Assembly: GCA_963666765.1 (NCBI GenBank)
Contig: OY762933.1
Span: 1,302,001-1,366,000, forward strand
Source: Foliamicus sp963666765
GTDB lineage: Bacteria > Pseudomonadota > Gammaproteobacteria > Steroidobacterales > Foliamicaceae
DNA: 64,000 bases
Direction of reading: 5' to 3'
Both the position numbers and the translations under genes were made by a program. The notes under the pieces were generated by a model, which made no database searches, had not been told where the DNA came from, and was given only the letters and a program-made list of their open reading frames with translations. Shown here in pieces: positions 33,377 through 42,609 of this stretch (its first letter is position 1; the number at the start of each line of letters is the position of its first letter).

Positions 33377-35329
33377 CTACTCCGGTCGCGCGAACGCGAC
33401 CAGCGCCGCATCCTTCCCGCCGCCGGTGGCGATTACAACGAACTGCCGCCCCGAGCGCGCCCGGTAGGTCATCGGGTTGCCGTTTGTCGGAAACGTTGTC
33501 GTGCTACGCCAGACCTCAGCGCCGGTCGTCTTGTCGAAGGCGTATAGGTACCGGGCGCCGCCGCCGAGAAAAACCAGCCCTCCCCCCGTTACCAGGGGAC
33601 CGGAGTTACCGAGTGTGCCAAGGCGCTCCGGCAATTCGACACCCCGAAGCAGCGGGTGCGAGCGAATCTCCTGGCTCCCTTCTCCGAAGGGCGCCTTCCA
33701 CGCGATTTCCCCCGCGTTGAGGTCAATCGCCACCAGGTGCGCGTACGGTGGCCTGGTAAGCGGGATCGGACCGAGCCCGCTGTCGGGGGCTTGGGCGGCG
33801 CCCGGTCCTCCGGCCTCCCTGAACATGACCAGCGTCGCGCCGTGCGGGCAATTGTTGCTGTACTCGACGTCGACCCGCGGGTCGTCTCCCACGTTCGCGC
33901 AAAGCTGGTTCGTGTCCGCCTCTTCCGAAGTCCGCACGTACAACACACCGGTTTCGGGGTCGAAAGCGCCGCCGCCCCAGTTCGCCCCGCCGCTCGCGCC
34001 CGGGCGCTGGAGCGTTCCCCGAAGGCTCGGCGGCGTATACAAGGGGCCCAGCCGGAACCGCTTCATCTGTTCGACCGCGAGTGCATGGATCTCCGGCGTC
34101 AGGTCGTTCGCGTCCTCGAGCGACACGCCCTGTCTTCCGAATGGAGGCGGCCTGGTCGGGAAAGGTTGCGTGGGAAACAGCACTTCCCCCGGAACGTCCG
34201 TCGTCGTTTCTACCGCACGCTCCTCGATCGGCCATACCGGCTCGCCCGTCACCCGTTCAAACACGTAGGTGAAGCCGTTCTTCGCCACTTGCGCCACCGC
34301 GTCGATCTCGCGCCCGTCCACCGTGATCGTCACCAGGTTCGGCGCCGCGGACAGATCATAGTCCCAGACACCGTGGTGCACCGTCTGGAAGTGCCACTTC
34401 CGCTCGCCGGTGCGCGCGTCCAGGCACACCAGCGACTCGGCAAAAAGGTTTGCCCCCACCCGGCGACCACCCCAGTAGTCGCTGCTCGGCGTGCTCGTCG
34501 GCACGTAAAGGAGCCCCCGCTCGACATCCAGGGACATCAGCCCCCAGACGTTGGCATGGCCCGTATAGCGCCAGGACTCATCCGCCCAGGTGTCCGCGCC
34601 GACCTCGTCGCCCGATTGCGGGATGGTGAAGAACACCCAGCGCCGCTCGCCCGTGCGGGCATCGAAGGCCTGCACCGTTCCGGGCGGGTCGAATTTGCGC
34701 TGTACCCCATCGGGCACGCGGCTGCCCACAATCACCAGGTCTTCGAACACGACCGGGGGCGAGGTCTGATCAAACTCGTAACGGGTCACCGGGCGGCCAT
34801 GGCCCTCCGTCAGCACAACGCTCCCGCCCTCCCCGAAGCCGGTGTCCCGCGCACCGGTCGCGGCGTCAATCGCGTACAGCCGGTCGCGGCTGTTGAGAAA
34901 GATGCGCGACTCGCCTCCCCTGCTCAAGTACGCGATGCCCCGGTGCTTGAAGCCGCTTGGCCCAGCACCCTCGGGCCCGCCTTCGTAGGCCCTTGGGTCG
35001 AAGGCCCACAACTCGGCGCCCGTCTCCGCGTCAAGGGCCGCCACACGGGTGTACATGGTCGACAGGTACAGCACGTTGCCGATCATGATGGGCGTTGCCT
35101 GGAACGGCCCCGGCTGAGTGCCATATTGCTCCAGGGCCATTTCGTCCGGATCCCATTGCCAGGCAATCTCCAGATCGCTTACGTTGGCAGCCGTGATTTC
35201 CTCGGCCGGGGAGTACTTGGTGTGCGATTGTTCCGCACCGGCATACGGCCATTCGATCATGGCGGGCGGTTCCTGGGCCGCCGCGAGCGCGGCTGACAGG
35301 AAGGCGACTGCGGCAAGGAATCGCTTCAT
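33377..35329 (-). CDS. Exported PQQ-dependent dehydrogenase, second copy
   Basis: Starting at ATG 35329 the protein has 650 residues with a signal peptide (MKRFLAAVAFLSAALAAAQ); a longer frame to 35566 adds a sequence that does not look like protein. Propeller blade motifs are clear (AALDAETGAELWAFDPR, AFDARTGERRWVFFTIP, CLDARTGERKWHFQ, AIDLNAGEIAWKAPFG), with the shared GADTWADES, HANVW and WDYDLSAAPNL also found in the paralogue at 10863. There is no CxxCH. The predicted location is the periplasm. It is followed within eight bases by the SulP gene. Confidence 0.87.
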   Translation of the reverse strand: MKRFLAAVAFLSAALAAAQEPPAMIEWPYAGAEQSHTKYSPAEEITAANVSDLEIAWQWDPDEMALEQYGTQPGPFQATPIMIGNVLYLSTMYTRVAALDAETGAELWAFDPRAYEGGPEGAGPSGFKHRGIAYLSRGGESRIFLNSRDRLYAIDAATGARDTGFGEGGSVVLTEGHGRPVTRYEFDQTSPPVVFEDLVIVGSRVPDGVQRKFDPPGTVQAFDARTGERRWVFFTIPQSGDEVGADTWADESWRYTGHANVWGLMSLDVERGLLYVPTSTPSSDYWGGRRVGANLFAESLVCLDARTGERKWHFQTVHHGVWDYDLSAAPNLVTITVDGREIDAVAQVAKNGFTYVFERVTGEPVWPIEERAVETTTDVPGEVLFPTQPFPTRPPPFGRQGVSLEDANDLTPEIHALAVEQMKRFRLGPLYTPPSLRGTLQRPGASGGANWGGGAFDPETGVLYVRTSEEADTNQLCANVGDDPRVDVEYSNNCPHGATLVMFREAGGPGAAQAPDSGLGPIPLTRPPYAHLVAIDLNAGEIAWKAPFGEGSQEIRSHPLLRGVELPERLGTLGNSGPLVTGGGLVFLGGGARYLYAFDKTTGAEVWRSTTTFPTNGNPMTYRARSGRQFVVIATGGGKDAALVAFARPE

Positions 35330-35384
35330 GCGGGGCACTTCAAATGCAAACGGGGCCCCGATCCGGGCCATGTATACCAGGCCA

Positions 35385-36287
35385 TCAGTGCTGGCGGCGT
35401 TGCGGCAGAAAACCGGTCGCCAGGAAAACGACGACAAAGACGACAAGAACGGTCCACATGGCCGTCGAGTACTGCAACGGTTTGAGCCAGACCTCGTCGT
35501 AGAACCCGTAGCGCGGCGCCAGTTCGCCGAAAGGAATCCAGAAGATGGCCTTGGTGGGAATGGCATAGCGAATGGCCGCCATTACCCGCGTGAATTTCAT
35601 CAGCCGCCACAGCAGCCAACATCCCCAGACCGCCAGGCCAGCGGCTATGCCGTAGGTCACTGGATGGCCATAACCGAGGAACCGCGCGTCGCCGAGAAAC
35701 AGCGAGGCGCCATAAAAGAACCAGGTCACATAAAGGGTTTCCAGAAAAGTAATGCGGCAGATATTCCGCGCTTTCCCCGGTTCCCGTTCGCCCAGGTTGA
35801 GGCGGCCGGTTTTCTGAATCCAGTGAAACGCATTGCAGCGACTGTTCTTGTTGAACACAAAGAAAAGCAGCGTCGCCACGCAAATGCCGAAGGACCCCTG
35901 GATATAGAGCAGGTGCGCGGGCCACTTTACCCCGGGACCCACCTCCGGCATGGGCAGCTGCAGCGAAACCTCGTTGAACTTGAAAGAGTAGGAGGCCCAG
36001 CCGATCCAGATCAGCATCCCGGCGGCAAACCCGAGCAAAGTACCGCTGACTTCGTCGTTGCGCTTGGCGCCGATCAGCAGCAGGGCCGCCGCCACTGCGC
36101 CGGTGCCGAGAAACAGTCCGCCGGCGTTCTCGTAGCCGATGAGGTCGCGCACCACGATCACAAAGGAATGCGCCACCGGCAAGGCCAGAAGGACGGCGAA
36201 AAAGGCAATCACGCCGATGAACGGCGGGCGGTAGTACCGCTGCCAAATCGTCCGTCTTATTTCAGGAGACTTGTTTTCTGTCATCAA
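35385..36287 (-). CDS. Polytopic membrane protein of unknown function
   Basis: The 300-residue protein has about seven hydrophobic segments (for example PPFIGVIAFFAVLLALPVA near the start and MWTVLVVFVVVFLATGFLP at the end). No motif of a known transporter or enzyme is recognised. It lies 55 bp upstream of the PQQ dehydrogenase on the same strand, so it could anchor or pass electrons from it, but this is inference from position. The start is the first of two ATGs (36287 or 36284). Confidence 0.7.
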   Translation of the reverse strand: MMTENKSPEIRRTIWQRYYRPPFIGVIAFFAVLLALPVAHSFVIVVRDLIGYENAGGLFLGTGAVAAALLLIGAKRNDEVSGTLLGFAAGMLIWIGWASYSFKFNEVSLQLPMPEVGPGVKWPAHLLYIQGSFGICVATLLFFVFNKNSRCNAFHWIQKTGRLNLGEREPGKARNICRITFLETLYVTWFFYGASLFLGDARFLGYGHPVTYGIAAGLAVWGCWLLWRLMKFTRVMAAIRYAIPTKAIFWIPFGELAPRYGFYDEVWLKPLQYSTAMWTVLVVFVVVFLATGFLPQRRQH

Positions 36288-36374
36288 CCGCTTCGTTAAG
36301 GCCCGCCGGGAAACGTATCATAGATGTGACCGCTGCCGCCGAACCGAGCACGAACCTTTTTTTTGAGCACCGCC

Positions 36375-37100
36375 ATGAGCACGCGATCCGCAACCTTGTC
36401 TTTTCTTGCCTGCGCCGGTTTGATCTGCGGGACGAATACGCTGGCGCAACCGGCCCACTATGAAGGCGAAGACCGCAAGGACTACGTCGGTAACGCCCAA
36501 TCTTTCTACCCGCAGTTCGACATTGGCAGCACCGCGCCGCCGGAGGTAACTTCGGCCATTGAATCGCTGGTGACGGACTTTGCGGACCGCTGGCGTGCAG
36601 CGAAATGGACGACGGTGAAGGACCTGTTCAGTCCCGGCGACGAACCTTACGTCCTCCTCACCCATCAGCCGGACTGGCTGGTCGGGTGGGATGAACTCAA
36701 CGGTTATTTCTCCAACAAGCCCACGATGCCCGAGAAAAGCGTTCCCGACGAGGCGCCGCCGGGACTGCGGGAAATCGAGGCCAGCCACTACGAGTACCGC
36801 GCGGAAGGCGAGTTGGCGGCAATGATGTACACCCCCGACCGCATCCGGGTGCGCCTGATCGATGACGACCTGGCCCTGGCGATCTGGTACGTGGATTTCC
36901 AGTTCAAGCCCCGGTTCGGCGCGGCCAAGGGCGAGCATTTCAAGGCCAACGCCGTTTTCCGCAACACCGCCGAGGGCTGGAAGTTCATCCACTACGGCGA
37001 AGCCCCCATGTCCGCCATCATGTACATGGAGCGGCTGTATCGCAGCCAGGTCAGCCAGGAGTTCCTCGACCTACTGTCCAACGGGGGGCGGCAGCGATGA
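36375..37100 (+). CDS. Exported NTF2-like (SnoaL/DUF4440-type) protein
   Basis: From ATG 36375 the protein has 241 residues: a signal peptide ending near TNTLAQ, then an NTF2-like domain (FADRWRAAKWTTVKDLFSPG, AIWYVDFQFKPRFG, NAVFRNTAEGWKFIHYGEAP). A TTG at 36363 would add four residues. It overlaps the next gene, a homologue, by four bases. NTF2-like proteins act as isomerases, cyclases, hydrolases or binding proteins; the pocket residues cannot be assigned. The export signal is unusual for enzyme members of this fold. Confidence 0.75.
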   Translation: MSTRSATLSFLACAGLICGTNTLAQPAHYEGEDRKDYVGNAQSFYPQFDIGSTAPPEVTSAIESLVTDFADRWRAAKWTTVKDLFSPGDEPYVLLTHQPDWLVGWDELNGYFSNKPTMPEKSVPDEAPPGLREIEASHYEYRAEGELAAMMYTPDRIRVRLIDDDLALAIWYVDFQFKPRFGAAKGEHFKANAVFRNTAEGWKFIHYGEAPMSAIMYMERLYRSQVSQEFLDLLSNGGRQR

Positions 37101-37717
37101 GAACGGCGTTGCCCCTTCTAGTGGCGTTGCTTCTTCCCGGGAGCCTTTTCGCCCAGTCCATCCTGCACGAGGAAACCACCGCCCCGCCGAAAGTGGCCGG
37201 CGCCATCGAGGAGCTCGTGGTCGAATGGGCCGACAAGTTCAACCGGGGCGACTGGGTTCAGATACACGATACCTGGGACCCGGACGAGGAGGCGCCGTAC
37301 TACCTGGGCGAAGAACGGGACCGCTGGGTCATGGGCAAGGAGGGCCTGCACAGCTATTTCAACCCGCCGCGCGCATTGCTTTCCCTGATGGAGAACGTCA
37401 ACATCGTGCCCTACCGGTTGCGCGTGCGGCAGGTGTCGGACTCCATCGTCATCGCCACATGGGACAACCGGCTCGACCTCAAGGTGCGCACCCGCCCGGC
37501 AATCAATGACGACTACCGGGTGAATGCGGTCTTCCGCAGGAAGCCTGAAGGCTGGATGTTCATTCACTACGCCGAACTGGCCTGGTCCGCGCTCACCTAC
37601 ATGGAACACCTCTACCGCAAGTCCGTCTCGCCCGGCTTTCCGGGCAACGCCATGCCCTATGACCGTACCTGGCGTCCGGCAGACGGAGAGAGGCCGATGT
37701 CGACAGTTCATGAATGA
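37097..37717 (+). CDS. Exported NTF2-like protein, paralogue of the upstream gene
   Basis: This 206-residue protein has a signal peptide (MRTALPLLVALLLPGSLFAQ) and an NTF2-like domain with the same landmarks as its neighbour: EWADKFNRGDWVQIHDTWDP, ATWDNRLDLKVRTRP, NAVFRRKPEGWMFIHYAE, SALTYMEHLYRKSVSPGF. The ATG at 37097 overlaps the previous stop (ATGA). The two proteins may form a heteromer in the periplasm. Function is unknown. Confidence 0.78.
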   Translation: MRTALPLLVALLLPGSLFAQSILHEETTAPPKVAGAIEELVVEWADKFNRGDWVQIHDTWDPDEEAPYYLGEERDRWVMGKEGLHSYFNPPRALLSLMENVNIVPYRLRVRQVSDSIVIATWDNRLDLKVRTRPAINDDYRVNAVFRRKPEGWMFIHYAELAWSALTYMEHLYRKSVSPGFPGNAMPYDRTWRPADGERPMSTVHE

Positions 37718-38726
37718 ATCTTCATTGCATGCCGACAACAAGGCCGGCATCTACCAGGCCCTGAGGACGCTTGCCGCGGCCGAAGGGAATGCGCTCGATG
37801 AGACCATAGAGCGCATCTATCATCCCGATGCCCGCTGGTACGGATCCCATCCGATCAATGAGCTGGAAGGGACCGAAGCCATCAAGGACGTCTGGCAACG
37901 CCTGCGCCGTTCCTTTCCGGACATGGAACGGCGCGACTCGATCTTTCTTGTGGGCACATCGGGCTCCAGGCAGTACGCCGCGGCGGTCGGCGTCTATCAG
38001 TCCAACTTCACGGCTGACTGGCTGGGCGTGCCCGCAACGCACGGCGTGGCGCACTTGCGATACGGGGAAGTGCACGAACTGGTCGACGGCAGGATCAGCC
38101 ACACCTATGCCCTATGGGACCTCCTGGATCTCCTGCGCCAGGCCGGCATCTGGCCGATCGCACCCAGCCTGGGAGCGGAGCTCGCATGGCCCGCGCCCGC
38201 AACGGCCGACGGAGTGCGTCTGGGCAAGGAAGATGCGGAACTCAGCGCAAGCAGCATTGCACTGGTGCATGCGATGCACCAGGGTCTGTTCCGGTTTGAC
38301 CGGAAGGACCTGGACAGCATGCAGCAACAAATGTACTGGACCAGGAACTTTCTTTGGTACGGCCCGGCGGGCATCGGCACGGCCCGGGGAATGGAAGGCT
38401 ACAGAGCGCATCACCAGGCGCCTTTCCTGCGAGCGTTTCCCGACCGCAGCGGAGCGGGCCACTACATTGACATGGGCTGCGGAAGCTATGCGGTCACCGG
38501 TGGCTGGCCCAGCGTCCAGGCGACCCACGCCGGACCCGGCTGGCTGGGACTCGCGCCCACGGGAAAGCGCGTGACCATGCGCGTGATGGACTTCTATCGC
38601 GTCGAGAATGGCCTGATCGCCGAGAACTGGATTCCAATCGACATAATCGAAGCGCTGCTGCAGCTGGGCACGGACGTGCTGGCGCGGGTAGCGCACTTGC
38701 GCGGCAGGCCGAACACAGGGCTTTGA
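37710..38726 (+). CDS. Protein with two SnoaL-like/NTF2 domains, cytoplasmic
   Basis: From ATG 37710 the protein has 338 residues with no signal peptide. Two NTF2-like halves are visible: the first with IYHPDARWYGSHPINELEGTE and SHTYALWDLLDLLRQ, the second with MQQQMYWTRNFLWYGPAGIG, VTMRVMDFYRVENGLIAENW and IPIDIIEALLQLG. The NGLIAENW pattern is typical of SnoaL-like polyketide cyclases and ester cyclases. It overlaps the upstream NTF2 gene by eight bases, so three NTF2-like genes are cotranslated. A frame extension to 37524 is only the shadow of that gene. Confidence 0.8.
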   Translation: MNESSLHADNKAGIYQALRTLAAAEGNALDETIERIYHPDARWYGSHPINELEGTEAIKDVWQRLRRSFPDMERRDSIFLVGTSGSRQYAAAVGVYQSNFTADWLGVPATHGVAHLRYGEVHELVDGRISHTYALWDLLDLLRQAGIWPIAPSLGAELAWPAPATADGVRLGKEDAELSASSIALVHAMHQGLFRFDRKDLDSMQQQMYWTRNFLWYGPAGIGTARGMEGYRAHHQAPFLRAFPDRSGAGHYIDMGCGSYAVTGGWPSVQATHAGPGWLGLAPTGKRVTMRVMDFYRVENGLIAENWIPIDIIEALLQLGTDVLARVAHLRGRPNTGL

Positions 38727-38742
38727 TTCACACCTGACAGGG

Positions 38743-40050
38743 TTACTCGGAGCCGCCCGGCGCCAGCAGCCAGACCAGTAATGCCCACACGGTGAGTACG
38801 GCCTGCGCGCCGGCCATCAACAGAAACGGCGCCCAGGGCGTGGCGGCGCTGAACAAGACCCCGCCGATGCCGGCCGCCAGGATTATGCCGATGGAGCCGA
38901 ACGTGCTCATCAGGCCGATTACGGCGCCGCGCTCGCGGGGCGGCGCTTCCTGGCCCACCAGGGCCATGCCGCTCATGATGGCTCCGGCCATGGCCGCGCC
39001 CAGGAGCGCGAACAGGGGCAGCATGCGAAGGTCGAGGGGCGATTCGACGAAGTACAGGGAGCCGTAGGCGACAACCGACAGAACCAGCGACAGGACCATG
39101 CCTGCAACCCGGTTGATGCGGTCGAGAATCGATCCGAAGACGAACGACCAGAGCACGGCGAAGACCTGCATCACGGCGAAGGGAAGAAATACCTGGTATT
39201 GCGCAACCGCCGCTTCTCCACCCGCCGCCTTGACCGCCATCGTCGCCCAGAGCGATACGAACAGCCCGGCCACAACCATGTCGCCGCGCGACGTCATTGC
39301 GCTGACATATGCCAGCAGGATGCGCGGGTTCCTCGCCTGCTTGAACCCCGCCTTGACGAGTTCGGCCCACGGGGGACGCTTGTGCGAGGACTCCGGCACG
39401 CCGCCCTTCAGCCCTAAGCGGAAAACCGCTACGGAAACAAAGCACACCAGGGCCGCGGCGCCATAAGCGTAGCGGCCGGCGGCAACGGGATCCAGGCCGG
39501 CGTCCTGCAGCCACTTGGGCAGGGCGGAAACCAGCCGGGTCGCAAAGACGATGCCCAGGGCGTTGAAAGCCGAGCTGAAGCCGACCAGTCGCCCGCGCGA
39601 GGATTCGACGGGATAGTCGTTCTGGATTGTGGCGGTCATCGACGCGGTCGCAGCGACCCCCACGCCGAAAATGATCCGGTAATAGACCAGGTGGGCTACT
39701 TCCGTGGCCCAGGGATACAAGGAATAGCTGAGGCCGATCAGCCCGATGCCCAGCATGAGGACGGGGCGGCGGCCAGTTCGGTCGGCGAGCATGCCGAAGG
39801 GCCAGATCAGTACCAGGGCAACGATCTCGGTAATCCCGGTAAGCCTTCCCGTGATCGCTCCGGCCACGCCCGGGTCGGTAATGCCCAGGTGCTCCGCAAG
39901 GATGTACGGCTGCGAGAAGTTCATGTTCGTCATCATCCCGATGCAGATCAGGGACGCGTACATGTAGGTCCAGAAGTGCGAGACCTGTACGCCCGCCGCA
40001 AGCTGAATATTTCGTATGCGCGCGCCGGCGCCCAGGTCCGTGGCTGTCAT
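38743..40050 (-). CDS. MFS transporter
   Basis: This 435-residue protein has about 12 membrane helices. The classic MFS loop 2-3 motif appears as GMLADRTGRRPVLM near residue 85, and a related DRINRVAG loop occurs in the second half. RGRLVGFSSAFNALG and RERGAVIGLMSTFGSIG mark helix starts in both halves. It may carry an organic acid or drug; the substrate cannot be predicted. It stands opposite to the NTF2 operon, with stops 16 bp apart. Confidence 0.88.
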   Translation of the reverse strand: MTATDLGAGARIRNIQLAAGVQVSHFWTYMYASLICIGMMTNMNFSQPYILAEHLGITDPGVAGAITGRLTGITEIVALVLIWPFGMLADRTGRRPVLMLGIGLIGLSYSLYPWATEVAHLVYYRIIFGVGVAATASMTATIQNDYPVESSRGRLVGFSSAFNALGIVFATRLVSALPKWLQDAGLDPVAAGRYAYGAAALVCFVSVAVFRLGLKGGVPESSHKRPPWAELVKAGFKQARNPRILLAYVSAMTSRGDMVVAGLFVSLWATMAVKAAGGEAAVAQYQVFLPFAVMQVFAVLWSFVFGSILDRINRVAGMVLSLVLSVVAYGSLYFVESPLDLRMLPLFALLGAAMAGAIMSGMALVGQEAPPRERGAVIGLMSTFGSIGIILAAGIGGVLFSAATPWAPFLLMAGAQAVLTVWALLVWLLAPGGSE

Positions 40051-40137
40051 ATCTTTCCTCCCGCTGCCAGCGGGGCAATCATAGAGGCTTGCAGTGCCTG
40101 TGGCTATGCAATGCAGGCCATGGAGCAGCTGTGGCCG

Positions 40138-41352
40138 TTACAGCTTGCGGCCCAACTTCGCCGCGAGTCGAAGGCGCAGGGCGTTCAGGCGGATAAAGCC
40201 GGTCGCGTCCTGCTGGCTGTAGGCGCCGCGGTCGTCCTCGAAGGTCGCCATGCTCTCGTCGAAGAGGCTGTCCGGCGAGCGGCGGCCGAGCACAGTTGCC
40301 GATCCCTTGTACAGCTTCAGTCGCACGGCGCCGTTGACGGGCTCTTGCGATCCGTCGATCAGCGCCTGTAGCGCTTTCCGTTCCGGGGACCACCAGTAAC
40401 CGTTGTAGATGAGTCTGGCGTAGCGCGGCATCAATTCGTCCTTGAGGTGCGCCACCTCGCGGTCCAGCGTCAGCGATTCGATCGCCCGATGCGCTTTCAG
40501 CAGGATCGTGCCACCGGGAGTCTCGTAGCAGCCGCGCGACTTCATGCCTACGTAGCGGTTCTCGACCAGGTCCTGGCGGCCTACTCCATGCGCACCGCCC
40601 AACTCGTTCAGGCGCGCCAGCAGCGATGCGGGGCTTATGGCTTCGCCATTCAGCGCCACCGGATCACCGCCGGTAAACTCGATCTCGACGATTCCCGGTT
40701 CATCCGGAGCCTCTTCCGGAGCCACGGTCCAGCGCCACACGCTCTCGTCGGGCTCGTTCCAGGGATCCTCCAGGTCGCCGCCTTCGTAGGAGATGTGCAG
40801 CAGGTTAGCGTCCATGGAATACGGCGATTGGTCCTGCCGCTCGAAATCAACGGGTATTTCGTGTTCCCGGCAGTAGGCAAGCAGCTTCTCACGGGAGTTG
40901 AGGTCCCACTCCCGCCAGGGCGCGATCACCTGGATGTCAGGATTGAGCGCATAGGCCCCCAGCTCGAACCGCACCTGGTCGTTGCCCTTGCCGGTAGCGC
41001 CGTGCGCTATGGCATCCGCTCCGGTTTCCTCCGCGATCTCCACCAGGCGCCTGGCGATCAGCGGGCGGGCAATGCTGGTGCCCAGCAGATATTCCCCCTC
41101 GTACAGCGCATTCGCTCGGAACATGGGAAAAACGTAGTCCCGGACGAAGGTCTCCTTGAGGTCTTCGACATGGATTTCCTCAACGCCCATCGCCCGGGCC
41201 TTGGCGCGCGCCGGCTCCACCTCTTCTCCCTGGCCGATGTCGGCTGTGAAGGTCACCACCTCCGCGCGGTGGTTCTCCTGCAGCCACCGGCAGATTACCG
41301 ACGTATCGAGCCCCCCGGAGTAAGCGAGCACAACCTTTTGCGCGCGCACCAT
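40138..41352 (-). CDS. argG: Argininosuccinate synthase
   Basis: The 404-residue enzyme joins citrulline and aspartate using ATP in arginine synthesis. The nucleotide-binding motif VLAYSGGLDTSV is near the start; THGATGKGNDQVRFE in its local form AHGATGKGNDQVRFE and the C-terminal YNGYWWSPERKALQALID agree with type I enzymes. The length is normal for the family (about 400). It appears to be a single gene; argH is not in the window. Confidence 0.96.
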   Translation of the reverse strand: MVRAQKVVLAYSGGLDTSVICRWLQENHRAEVVTFTADIGQGEEVEPARAKARAMGVEEIHVEDLKETFVRDYVFPMFRANALYEGEYLLGTSIARPLIARRLVEIAEETGADAIAHGATGKGNDQVRFELGAYALNPDIQVIAPWREWDLNSREKLLAYCREHEIPVDFERQDQSPYSMDANLLHISYEGGDLEDPWNEPDESVWRWTVAPEEAPDEPGIVEIEFTGGDPVALNGEAISPASLLARLNELGGAHGVGRQDLVENRYVGMKSRGCYETPGGTILLKAHRAIESLTLDREVAHLKDELMPRYARLIYNGYWWSPERKALQALIDGSQEPVNGAVRLKLYKGSATVLGRRSPDSLFDESMATFEDDRGAYSQQDATGFIRLNALRLRLAAKLGRKL

Positions 41353-41402
41353 CGCCGAACTCCAATGGCCGCTCTGTTAGACCGACGAGCGATACGGCCG
41401 GA

Positions 41403-42539
41403 TCACCAGCGGGCCTTGTCCTTGAATTGCTGGTAGGCCTCGTCGAGCCCTTCCGGCAGGTAATCCAGGAACGCGCCCGGTGCGTAGCGGGACTTGTATT
41501 CGTCGATCACGTGCGCATAGAGCTCGGCGTGGAAATCCGGAATCCGGTGCCGGCTGCGGAAGTCGGCCATGGGGATCCGATAGGTCAGCAGTTCCTCGTG
41601 ATGGCCCTCCGCCTCGGCGAGGATCTTTCCGTCCGGGCCGATGATGACGCCGCCGCCGCCGCCCGCAGTCTCGAAGAAGCTCTTGTTGCCCGGCGATACG
41701 GCGTTGTTGGACAGCGCGCCGTACACCTTGTTCGACTGGCAGACGTTGCGCATGTCCAGGTGGTTGTATCCGCCCGTTGACGTGCGAATGATGATCTCGG
41801 CGCCCTTGATCGCCATGGCCCGATAGAGTTCCGGCTCCATCTTGCAGGGTGAGATGCAGATGTTGCCCACCGAGGTCCGCGCCACGGGGATCACGGCGTC
41901 CCAGCCGTACATTTCGACGTAGCGCTCCAGCACCTCGTAAACGGAAGTGGTGAACAACTCAAAACCAACGAAAACGCCATGGATGTTGCGGGCCTTCCAC
42001 TGTTCGGAAACGATCTTCCCGTCCGGCCCGATCACGACCGCCACGCTCATGATGTGGCGCGGCCAATCCTTGTACTGCGCATAAGTGCCGAAGGAGATAT
42101 AGCAGTTGTGTTCCCGCGCCTTGGCGCCGATGGCTTCGGTTTCTTCGCCAGGCAGTTCCGGGGCGAAGCTCAGTATTTCCGAGCGTGTCCACCGGTCCCA
42201 GCCGGTCAGCGGGAACTCGTGAAAGGCAAGAAAGTCCTTGTGGCCGCCGTAGTACTGCGCCCGGTCAATCAACCACAGCATGTGGTCGAGGTTTTTCTTC
42301 AGTGTCTGCTTCGCATTGGCCGCGTCGACGGGATGAACGCGGGACTGCACGACGCCGAAGTTCACGGTGTCGCTGCGTAGCGGTACCGTGGGATAGGTGC
42401 CGTCCGTGCTGCTCACCGAGCCTTCCGATGAAGCTTCCGATGATGCTTCCGAAGCCGCCATCGCGGGCAATGCCGCCAGCCCCGCGAGAGCGCCTGCGCT
42501 GTTCGACAGCAGGCTGCGACGTGTTATCTGGTTTGTCAT
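41403..42539 (-). CDS. Exported carbon-nitrogen hydrolase (nitrilase/amidase superfamily)
   Basis: From ATG 42539 the protein has 378 residues. It opens with a twin-arginine-type signal (TRRSLLSNSAGALAGLAALP). The nitrilase superfamily triad can be placed: glutamate in LAFHEFPLTG, lysine in SEQWKARN, cysteine in GNICISPCK. Repeated VVIGPDGKI and VIIGPDGKI are typical of aliphatic amidase-type members. Members of this superfamily are usually cytoplasmic, so an exported one is unusual. A TTG 18 bases upstream is a weaker start. The downstream DUF1838-like and SDR genes on the same strand may belong to the same pathway. Confidence 0.82.
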   Translation of the reverse strand: MTNQITRRSLLSNSAGALAGLAALPAMAASEASSEASSEGSVSSTDGTYPTVPLRSDTVNFGVVQSRVHPVDAANAKQTLKKNLDHMLWLIDRAQYYGGHKDFLAFHEFPLTGWDRWTRSEILSFAPELPGEETEAIGAKAREHNCYISFGTYAQYKDWPRHIMSVAVVIGPDGKIVSEQWKARNIHGVFVGFELFTTSVYEVLERYVEMYGWDAVIPVARTSVGNICISPCKMEPELYRAMAIKGAEIIIRTSTGGYNHLDMRNVCQSNKVYGALSNNAVSPGNKSFFETAGGGGGVIIGPDGKILAEAEGHHEELLTYRIPMADFRSRHRIPDFHAELYAHVIDEYKSRYAPGAFLDYLPEGLDEAYQQFKDKARW

Positions 42540-42609
42540 GGTCTTCTGTTCTCCCAAGCGAGCCCGGTTGAAAATCCGCGCGCCCTGGCCGTTCCAATGG
42601 GCTCGTCAA

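Noticed and set aside
33656..35296. 546-codon open frame on the plus strand
   Set aside because: It lies exactly opposite the PQQ dehydrogenase, is rich in His, Arg and Gln as expected for antisense of G+C-rich genes, and shows no domain.
37524..37709. N-terminal extension of the third NTF2-like protein
   Set aside because: It is a shadow of the second NTF2-like gene; ATG 37710 fits the domain start and the operon overlap.
38594..40078. 494-codon minus-strand frame
   Set aside because: It is a shifted-frame shadow of the MFS transporter gene with Arg/Gly-rich sequence.
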